DNA of 17,784 nucleotides, from contig JAEXTA010000104.1 in assembly GCA_023453665.1 (NCBI GenBank), forward strand, positions 1 to 17,784, written 5' to 3'. The notes under the pieces were generated by a model, which saw nothing but the letters and a program-made list of their open reading frames with translations, was not told the DNA's origin and did no database searches. Position numbers and translations under genes: made by a program. This stretch comes from Bacteroidota bacterium. Its GTDB lineage: Bacteria > Bacteroidota > Ignavibacteria > Ignavibacteriales > Ignavibacteriaceae. This document shows, piece by piece, positions 6,857-12,834 of this stretch (the first letter of the stretch is position 1; each line of letters opens with the position of its first letter).

Positions 6857-8338
6857 TTATTTCATTACTATCATTTTCTTTTGCTCACTAAAAGTATTTG
6901 TCTTTAATGAATAGAAGTAGATTCCGCTTGAAATGTTTCCTGCATTAAATTCAGCTTCATAATTTCCCGAAGGTTTCTCTTCATCTACCAAAGTTTTTAC
7001 TTCATTTCCCAAAACGTCATACACTTTTATTGTAACTCTCACGGGGGACGCATAATATGCGTCCCCTACGGTGTATTGTATTTTAGTGGTTGGATTAAAT
7101 GGATTGGGGTAATTCTGATAAAGTTTAAAATCATTTAAACTTTGCTGGTTGTCATTAACATTGGTTACCGGGTTTTCAATTTTTAAATTGAAAGTACAGG
7201 AAACTGCTGAGTTCGCGGTATCAGTTGCGATTATTTTAATAGAATTATTTCCGGCAGTTACCGGCACACCAAATAGAGTTCTTGTAGAAGAATTAAAACT
7301 TAACCATGACGGAAGCGGATTACCATTACTTAAAGTTGCTGTATAAGTTAAAGTATTATTTCCGTCATCATCAAAAAATGTACTATCAGGAAAAGTGTAA
7401 CTGTAATCAGCGCCAATTGAATCTGTTTGATTTGGAATCTGATAATTTAAATATGGCGTATAGTTAGTGTGTTTCAAACTATCAATAATATTATCAATCC
7501 GGATCCAGTAAGTGTAGTATGACGGCCAGCTTAATCCGCCGGAAGTAAAGAATAAATACTTCCCATCATCAGAAATAAATTGACCGTATTCCCAGTTGTA
7601 TCCAGGTGTGTTGATTGGTTCTTCTAACTTTTTAGGATTCGTCCATTTTCCATTTTCATTCTTAAAACTTAAATACATATCTGCTGTTCCACCATTTGGC
7701 GTTCTGGATACTATTAAATAAGATTCATCAGGAGCGATTAAAAAATCATTTTCCTGTAAGGCACTATTTAACGGTCTGCCTAAATTTTGAAAAACAGTAT
7801 CTCCGTTTTCCATTATAAGCTTGCATATTTCTCCGTCTGAAGTTGAACCTTCGTAATATGTGGATATATAGAAATTATTTAATTCGGTTTTCTGTAAATA
7901 ATGTGTTTTTAGATTTTGTGATATCAGTCTTACCGGCACGCTCCATCCAGTACTTATTCTTTTTGAATAGTATGCGTGAAATGTATTATCCTGAAGGTAT
8001 ATAATACTATCATCAGGAGATAACTTCGGAGCCATGAATCCTTCAAATAAATTTTCCGGACCTTGCCATCTGTTATCCTCGTATTTAAAACATTTTACCC
8101 GGTAACTGGAAGCCGGATATGTGTTAAGCTCACCATAATATATTTCTTTGCCATCGGATGTAATTGCAATTCGTTCGCATGCACGATGACCACTTGTGAC
8201 AGCTAAATTAAATATCAAAGGAATATTTCCGGGAGGTGTTTGACCCAGGTATAAACTATCCTGTGGAATTATTTGCGCTAACAATGCTGATGAAGTGATG
8301 ATCAACAGAGATAAGATTGTAATGAATGAACGTTTCAT
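6857..8338 (-). CDS. Secreted beta-propeller / Ig-like / T9SS-tagged protein
   Basis: The product has 493 residues. It has a signal peptide (about 1-21, ending SSALLAQ), a PD40/WD40-like beta-propeller (about 52-285) with recurring blade motifs such as APKLSPDDSIIYL, FLIAPDESYLIVS and QFISDDGKYLFF, a cadherin/Ig-like domain (about 294-387, LPSWLSFNSSTRTLFGVP) and a T9SS type A sorting domain (about 408-493, NYPNPFNPTTKIQY...VYDVLGNEVKTLVDE). It should be exported and bind proteins or glycans at the surface; no catalytic motif is seen. The sorting domain carries an in-frame VGDAYYASP stretch encoded by a DNA palindrome (separate entry). AAGGAG lies 6 bases before the ATG at 8338, so the longer reading from 8386 is rejected. 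The next gene follows after 47 bp. Confidence 0.88.
   Translation of the reverse strand: MKRSFITILSLLIITSSALLAQIIPQDSLYLGQTPPGNIPLIFNLAVTSGHRACERIAITSDGKEIYYGELNTYPASSYRVKCFKYEDNRWQGPENLFEGFMAPKLSPDDSIIYLQDNTFHAYYSKRISTGWSVPVRLISQNLKTHYLQKTELNNFYISTYYEGSTSDGEICKLIMENGDTVFQNLGRPLNSALQENDFLIAPDESYLIVSRTPNGGTADMYLSFKNENGKWTNPKKLEEPINTPGYNWEYGQFISDDGKYLFFTSGGLSWPSYYTYWIRIDNIIDSLKHTNYTPYLNYQIPNQTDSIGADYSYTFPDSTFFDDDGNNTLTYTATLSNGNPLPSWLSFNSSTRTLFGVPVTAGNNSIKIIATDTANSAVSCTFNLKIENPVTNVNDNQQSLNDFKLYQNYPNPFNPTTKIQYTVGDAYYASPVRVTIKVYDVLGNEVKTLVDEEKPSGNYEAEFNAGNISSGIYFYSLKTNTFSEQKKMIVMK
7040..7073. repeat. Palindromic insert within the coding sequence of a T9SS domain
   Basis: GGGGACGCAT at 7044-7053 pairs perfectly with ATGCGTCCCC at 7057-7066 across a three-base loop, and outer CAC (7040-7042) and GTG (7071-7073) could extend it with a bulge. 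It is much more GC-rich than the surrounding gene. On the minus strand it is read in frame as VGDAYYASP (residues 424-432), between the IQYT and VRVTIKVYD parts of the sorting domain. The two other sorting domains in this window span the same place with five fewer residues (YQIPGNSFVRVNVYD). This looks like a REP-type mobile palindrome fixed inside a gene in frame; copy number in the genome cannot be seen here. Confidence 0.7.
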
Positions 8339-8344
8339 ATTGTT

Positions 8345-8350
8345 CTCCTT
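8345..8350 (-). promoter_or_regulatory. Strong Shine-Dalgarno site for the beta-propeller gene
   Basis: The minus strand reads AAGGAG here, six bases before the ATG at 8338. It fixes the start 16 codons inside the longest open frame. Confidence 0.65.
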
Positions 8351-8384
8351 TTTCAAAATCATTTTCAAATCAGTGTTTACATTC

Positions 8385-8403
8385 AATTAACAAAACGTTA
8401 ATT
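8385..8403. promoter_or_regulatory. Inverted repeat upstream of the beta-propeller gene
   Basis: AATTAAC and GTTAATT form a perfect 7-bp inverted repeat around AAAAC, about 47-65 bp upstream of the start at 8338. It could be an operator for the five-gene cluster. It consists mostly of A and T, so chance is a real alternative. Confidence 0.2.
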
Positions 8404-8557
8404 AAACACGATTCAAAATTAATTGATGATAAAAGGATTAAGTATAAATTCCTTGTAAACTGCACATGGAGATTGTGAAATGCACTGGCGGATGATGCCA
8501 TGACAGGAATGAAGGTTTAAAAAACTAAATTATTGCCGATTACAAAATAAACTAAAA

Positions 8558-9256
8558 TCAAATACCGATATTTTTTAATTCAGTAATTCTATTACGACTA
8601 ACAGGTAAACATTCCCCGCTCTTCAGGATAGCTCTGTATTTACCGCCGCCAGATGATTGAATTGATTCAATTTTATTCCGATCAACAATAAATGATTTAT
8701 GAATCCTGAAATAGTTTTGAGGTAACAAAGGAGTTAGTTGTTTTATTGATTTATCATAAATAATTATATGACCATCTCGCAAATATAGTTCTGTGTAATT
8801 GTTTGCAGACTTAAAGTATTTTATTTCATCCAGAGGAATTACTTTTACTTCAAATCCTTTTTTAACAGAAAGATACTTTAATGACCTGCCGTCTAATGCG
8901 TGACTCGATTTCAACCTATCGAATGCTGCTTTTAATCTTTCAATGTTGTATGGTTTGGGAATAAAATCTAAAACCCCGTATTCAAATGCTTCAATCGCTC
9001 TGTTAATATTTGCAGAAATAACAATTGTATGGAATGACTGACTTACAGCTTGTTTCAATAATTCAAATCCGTCTTTTGCATTCAGATTCAGATCCAAAAG
9101 TAAAACATCAATCGGCTTTTCCTTAAGATACCAAACTGCGGTGTCTAAAGTAGTTTCAATATGAATTGAAGTAATTTCTTTAACGAGAATTTGTTCAACA
9201 ATATATTTTATATCTTCAGCGATAGGTCGTTCATCTTCAACGATTAATATTCGCAT
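8558..9256 (-). CDS. LytTR-family response regulator
   Basis: This 232-residue protein has a receiver domain (about 1-120) followed by a LytTR DNA-binding domain (about 127-228). The acidic pair E7/D8 (IVEDER), phosphoacceptor D55 (LLLDLN), S81 (VISAN) and K101 (IPKPYN) are all present, so it should be phosphorylated. LytTR marks are IPLDEIKYFKSANNYTEL (140-157) and YFRIHKSFIVDRNKI (182-196). It is the partner of the LytS-type kinase directly upstream: the stop of the kinase and the ATG of this gene overlap by one base (TAATG), a sign of translational coupling, and GGAA near the kinase end serves as ribosome site. It probably controls a few nearby or dispersed promoters by binding paired direct repeats. 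Targets unknown; the cluster starting at 8338, 219 bp downstream, is a candidate only by position. Confidence 0.93.
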   Translation of the reverse strand: MRILIVEDERPIAEDIKYIVEQILVKEITSIHIETTLDTAVWYLKEKPIDVLLLDLNLNAKDGFELLKQAVSQSFHTIVISANINRAIEAFEYGVLDFIPKPYNIERLKAAFDRLKSSHALDGRSLKYLSVKKGFEVKVIPLDEIKYFKSANNYTELYLRDGHIIIYDKSIKQLTPLLPQNYFRIHKSFIVDRNKIESIQSSGGGKYRAILKSGECLPVSRNRITELKNIGI

Positions 9257-10980
9257 TATGAATTCCTTATTTCAATAATCGATTCCCAGCCGGTTTCTGA
9301 TTTCTGAGATATAAAATTCCATCTGCCCGCGTAACTTTCTTCCAACCTTCCTTTAATATACTTTACGCCGAATCCTGTTGAACCTTTAGTATCATCGCGA
9401 TTAAAATCGCCGTCATTGGTAAGAATATATTTAATACAACCTGAAGATTTTTCACATTGAAGTATAAATGTTCCAGCATTTTTTTTATCATAACCATGCG
9501 TTAGCCCGTTTTCAACAAGTGTATGAAATATCATTGGCGGAACATTATCAGTTGCATCGATATCAAATGTTTCCATTTTAAATTCAGCACCTTTGCGGTA
9601 ACTCATAATTCTGAGATGTGCCCTGCACAATTCAATTTCCTGGCTTATTGGAATTTGTTTTAAAGCTGAAACCTGGTTAATCATTCTGAATTCATCAGCC
9701 AGTGATTCAATTAATTTAATTGCAGATGCTGAATCTTGTCTGAACCAGGCAATTACAGATGTCAGTGTATTTAACACGAAGTGCGGATTGATATTTTTCT
9801 TAAGTAATTCATTCTCCAGGTTTGCTGATTTAAGCTGTGCTTCCTTTTCAGCGCGTTCTGTTCTTGTAAACTGTCTTGCTATTGAAATGCTCGTACAAAT
9901 AACCATTGTAGTCGCTAATCCGGCAAAAGCAAAATTAAAATAATATGCAGCCCAGGCAGCAATGATGCCTATAAAAATAATCAGACTTTCTTCTCTCCGG
10001 TTATATAAAGCCCATAGCGTGATTATGCTGCTTATTATAAGCACAGTAAGAGACATAAGATCAAAGACATTTACGATATTCGTAAAAAAGAAATAAATGA
10101 TCAGATTTGTTATTGCAACAAAACCAATAATTTTTTTTGATAAAGAAAACAGGTAAATGAAGAATGCAGGAAATAGAATCGAAAATAAAATTGTTATGAT
10201 TTGGTAAATAAAATATTGCCAGTAAATAAAAGTAGTTCGCATATCAATAAGTGATGGAAGCAGCATCGTTACGGAATCTGATATTACAATAAAACAGATA
10301 AGACCAAACAGCAGATGTTCAGTCTTTCGCTTTCGGGCGAAGTATAGAAAAAGATTAAACAGGAAAGGGATGAACAAAATGCCTGTTATAAAAAATGACT
10401 GGTAATAAAGTCGAAATATTTTTTTTAATAAAGTATCATACTTACCGATAATAAAATCAGCATAAAACCATTTCCACGAAGAGTAACTGTTATGATTTGA
10501 TATCCGGAGAATAAGTGTGTGTTCACCCTTTGTTAACAGGTTATGAGGCAGCGGCATATTAAAATTATACCGCCCTGGTTTTTCATCATTGCTATCAGAG
10601 CCAATAATCCCATTTTGGGTAATCTTAATCCCATCCCAATAAATTTCATACGCACTTACCAGGTTCATCGGGAAAAGACCAAGTACATCATGATTACCTG
10701 ATGATTCTTGAATATTAATTTTAGTTCTTATCAGCCAGTTGCCTTGTGTGTGTTTTTCATCATCTAATGAAGGTTCAAATACCTGCCATAATGAATCAGG
10801 GTAATGAATAAGTGAATCTTGTGGGGATGTATCTTTGAGTATTTGCCAGAAATCCAAACGAATCGATTTGCCGGATGTTATAACGTTGGATGGAATTTCA
10901 GTTGCTGCTACTTCAACTGCAAAAGTGAAAATGAATAAAACTAAAAATTGAATTACCGTCTGGAAATATCTTTTTTCCAA
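9256..10980 (-). CDS. LytS-type sensor histidine kinase with extracytoplasmic jelly-roll sensor
   Basis: The 574-residue kinase begins with a signal or anchor helix (about 6-26), followed by an extracytoplasmic beta-sandwich region (about 35-180, with NWLIRTKINI, YEIYWDGIKI and EHTLILRISNHN) like the galactose-binding-type sensors ahead of 7TM kinases. Seven or so hydrophobic helices span about 190-365. A short coiled coil (about 370-395) leads to the His_kinase/HATPase pair: phosphoacceptor H400 in NINPHFVLNTL, N-box at HTLVENGLTHG (486-496, N491) and G-box at GSTGFGVKYIKGR (533-545). The start is TTG at 10980, because a TGA lies two codons upstream and no later start preserves the signal segment; no good Shine-Dalgarno is visible. 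The sensor domain suggests a sugar or other small ligand outside the membrane, which is inference. Partner: the LytTR regulator overlapping its stop. Confidence 0.92.
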   Translation of the reverse strand: MEKRYFQTVIQFLVLFIFTFAVEVAATEIPSNVITSGKSIRLDFWQILKDTSPQDSLIHYPDSLWQVFEPSLDDEKHTQGNWLIRTKINIQESSGNHDVLGLFPMNLVSAYEIYWDGIKITQNGIIGSDSNDEKPGRYNFNMPLPHNLLTKGEHTLILRISNHNSYSSWKWFYADFIIGKYDTLLKKIFRLYYQSFFITGILFIPFLFNLFLYFARKRKTEHLLFGLICFIVISDSVTMLLPSLIDMRTTFIYWQYFIYQIITILFSILFPAFFIYLFSLSKKIIGFVAITNLIIYFFFTNIVNVFDLMSLTVLIISSIITLWALYNRREESLIIFIGIIAAWAAYYFNFAFAGLATTMVICTSISIARQFTRTERAEKEAQLKSANLENELLKKNINPHFVLNTLTSVIAWFRQDSASAIKLIESLADEFRMINQVSALKQIPISQEIELCRAHLRIMSYRKGAEFKMETFDIDATDNVPPMIFHTLVENGLTHGYDKKNAGTFILQCEKSSGCIKYILTNDGDFNRDDTKGSTGFGVKYIKGRLEESYAGRWNFISQKSETGWESIIEIRNS

Positions 10981-11091
10981 AGCTCAATATTTAATCGTTG
11001 CCGGAATAGAAATTTAACTACAGCATTAAACTAAGAAAATCTTTTCAAACAGGCATGGGAATTTGGATAGCAATTGTGATATGAAAGTTAT

Positions 11092-11273
11092 GTATTTCGG
11101 CCCTACGGGACTTTGATGATCAGGGTGTTATAATTATTCTAACAATATTAAATCCTTACGGGATTTTAATGTGGCAGGCATCTGGTATTATGCATTTATT
11201 CAATCTTTAAATTTTCGAATCATACATTCAATGGCAATCGCACATACTTCGATCCCAATGGGACTCAGTATGA
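11092..11273. repeat. Three degenerate CCC-N3-GGG mini-palindromes
   Basis: Related units lie at about 11095-11118 (TCGGCCCTACGGGACTTTGATG), 11148-11172 (core ATCCTTACGGGATTTTAATG) and 11248-11272 (core GATCCCAATGGGACTCAGTATG). They share a CCC/TCC arm, a three-base centre, a GGGA arm and a trailing T-rich stretch ending in ATG. Spacing is irregular (about 50 and 100 bp). They resemble decayed copies of a dispersed REP-like element. Confidence 0.45.
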
Positions 11274-11347
11274 CAAGTTACTTTTACTGTTTCCTGCATC
11301 TATTCATTTAATCTTTGAATCTTTCATTCTTTAAATTTTTCAATCAT
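11199..11347 (+). repeat. 25-bp imperfect direct repeat
   Basis: The copies at 11199-11223 and 11323-11347 match at 22 of 25 positions. Both read TTCA, then one variable base, TCTTTAAATTTT, a variable pair and AATCAT. A weaker related stretch (TTTAATCTTTGAATC) lies at 11307-11321. No open frame runs through them. Confidence 0.5.
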
Positions 11348-11365
11348 CCGGATCAGTACTTCATT

Positions 11366-11406
11366 CTCTATGCGTAACTCTGCGGCTTCTTTGCGGGCTC
11401 TGCGGG
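11366..11406 (+). repeat. TGCG series at near-helical spacing
   Basis: TGCG occurs at 11371, 11381, 11392 and 11401, each preceded by a CTCT/TTCT/CTCTA-like stretch. The minus strand reads as CGCAGAG, CGCAAAG, CGCAGAG and CGCATAG units of 9-11 bases. This is the style of the CGCAGAG/CGCAAAG dispersed repeats seen between genes in many environmental bacteria. It begins about 46 bp downstream of the NtrC-type regulator stop. Confidence 0.45.
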
Positions 11407-11451
11407 AAAATCTATTACTGCCCGTTGAATATTACATACCTGGTTCTGGAT

Positions 11452-12834
11452 TCACACATTATTTTCCGGGTGATATCTTTTGAGTTTTGCCAATAAGTTT
11501 ACTCTTGAAATTCCGAGTATCTCTGCTGCCCTGGTTTTGTTGTTATTTGTGTACCTTAGTACAAAATCGATATGATCTTTTTCCATTTCGCAGAGTGAAC
11601 ATGGTATATCATCTTCGTTATCACTTTGTCTTACCGGGATGTGATTGGATTCGACAAAATATCCGGGCAGTGATTTTTTTCTAAGTTCTTCCGAAGACTC
11701 CACAATGATTGCACTATTAATGATGTTCATAAGTTCGCGAATATTACCCGGAAATGAATATGATTTAAGACTGCTCAATACCTGTTCGGATATACGATTT
11801 ACATTTTTAGAATATTTTTTGTTGAACATATTCAGAAAGTGATTTGATAAAAGTTCAATATCACTTTTACGCTCTCTTAGCGGAGGCAGGGCAATTGAAT
11901 TAATATTCAGCCGGAAGAAAAGGTCCTTCCTGAAATTACCTTTCTGAATTTCTTCAAATAAATTTTTGTTGGTTGCTGCAATTATCCGTACATCCACTTT
12001 AATATTTTTTGTTGAACCAAGCCTGTAGAACTCTTCATCCTGTAACACTCTCAGTAGTTTAACCTGAATCGGCAGTGTCAGTTCACCAATTTCATCGAGG
12101 AATAAAGTTCCTCCATTTGCCTCTTCCATAAAACCCGCTTTATCTTTTTCCGCACCCGTGAATGCGCCTTTCTCATAACCAAAAAATTCAGAGGCAAAAA
12201 GTTCCTGTGCAAAAACTCCGGCGTTAACTGCGACAAACTTTTTTGATCTTCGTGCACTGATTTTATGTATGGCTTCTGCAATCAGTTCTTTGCCGGATCC
12301 GCTTTCTCCCCAGATAAGCACCGAGTTGTCAGTCTCTGCAAATTTTTCAACAAGATGAAACAGCCTGAGCATCTTTTCATCCTGTGTTATAATATTGCTG
12401 AATACATCTTTGTGTTTTAAAAGGTTTATTGTTGTTCCGGCATTATCATTTTCATGATGTACAAGTTTCCGGTTCTCCTCAACAGCAGCATCTATAATGC
12501 TGAATAATTTTTCTTCGTCCACGGGTTTGAGCAGGTAATCATAAGTTCCAAGTTTCATTGCAGATATTGCGAGATCAATATCTTCTACGCCTGTTAGTAC
12601 AATTGTTTTGACCCTGATTTCATTTTTTACAATGTACTTAAGAATATCCAGCCCCGTAACATTCGGCATATCCATATCAAGCAGTACAACATCAAAAACA
12701 TTTTTACCAAGAATTTTAAAAGCCTTGCTGCTGTCCTGAAGAAGTTCAACCTCATACTTATTTTTCTGAAGCATAAGTACGTTCAGAAAATTAAGCACAG
12801 ACTGATTATCGTCGATTGCTAATATCTTTGCCAA
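11452..12834 (-). CDS. NtrC-family sigma-54-dependent response regulator
   Basis: The 460 residues give a receiver (about 1-120), an AAA+ sigma-54 activator (about 145-385) and a Fis-type helix-turn-helix (about 417-456). The receiver keeps D8/D9, phosphoacceptor D53 (VVLLDMDMP), T81 and K103. The AAA+ domain keeps Walker A GESGSGKE (176-183), the GAFTGA loop (223-228) that contacts sigma-54, Walker B TLFLDE (243-248) and the FRKDLFFRLN segment (301-310). So it should activate transcription by RNA polymerase with sigma-54. The start is TTG at 12834, directly after the TAA of the kinase gene, with AAGGAAA inside the last kinase codons. A CxxC (C412, C415) stands just before the helix-turn-helix, where relatives usually have no cysteines. 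I found no convincing -24/-12 promoter in the window, so targets are unknown. Partner: the PAS kinase upstream. Confidence 0.95.
   Translation of the reverse strand: MAKILAIDDNQSVLNFLNVLMLQKNKYEVELLQDSSKAFKILGKNVFDVVLLDMDMPNVTGLDILKYIVKNEIRVKTIVLTGVEDIDLAISAMKLGTYDYLLKPVDEEKLFSIIDAAVEENRKLVHHENDNAGTTINLLKHKDVFSNIITQDEKMLRLFHLVEKFAETDNSVLIWGESGSGKELIAEAIHKISARRSKKFVAVNAGVFAQELFASEFFGYEKGAFTGAEKDKAGFMEEANGGTLFLDEIGELTLPIQVKLLRVLQDEEFYRLGSTKNIKVDVRIIAATNKNLFEEIQKGNFRKDLFFRLNINSIALPPLRERKSDIELLSNHFLNMFNKKYSKNVNRISEQVLSSLKSYSFPGNIRELMNIINSAIIVESSEELRKKSLPGYFVESNHIPVRQSDNEDDIPCSLCEMEKDHIDFVLRYTNNNKTRAAEILGISRVNLLAKLKRYHPENNV

Larger units (their letters stand above)
10981..11451. other. Gene-free spacer rich in degenerate short repeats
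   Basis: These 471 bases between the LytS kinase gene and the NtrC-type regulator gene contain no supportable gene on either strand. From about 11092 to 11406 they are a mosaic of short repeats entered separately: three mini-palindromes, a 25-bp imperfect direct repeat and a TGCG series at 9-11 bp intervals. I see no tRNA-like fold, CRISPR-like array or standard terminator. Confidence 0.7.

Noticed and set aside
8414..8421. TAATTTTG on the minus strand, matching the Bacteroidota -7 box TAnnTTTG, upstream of the beta-propeller gene.
   Set aside because: No TTTG -33 element is present at the right distance, and the box is common by chance in such AT-rich DNA.
8481..8500. TGGC / GCCA hairpin between the LytTR gene and the beta-propeller gene.
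   Set aside because: A 4-bp stem without a T-run is not supportable as a terminator or riboswitch.
11173..11196. TGGCAGGCATCTGGTATTATGC, considered as a sigma-54 -24/-12 promoter because an NtrC-type regulator is nearby.
   Set aside because: The -12 element does not match at the required spacing, and no gene lies downstream on that strand.
10981..11451. Repeat-rich spacer considered as a CRISPR array or integron-like site.
   Set aside because: The repeats differ from each other in length and sequence and are irregularly spaced, and no cas or integrase gene is present.
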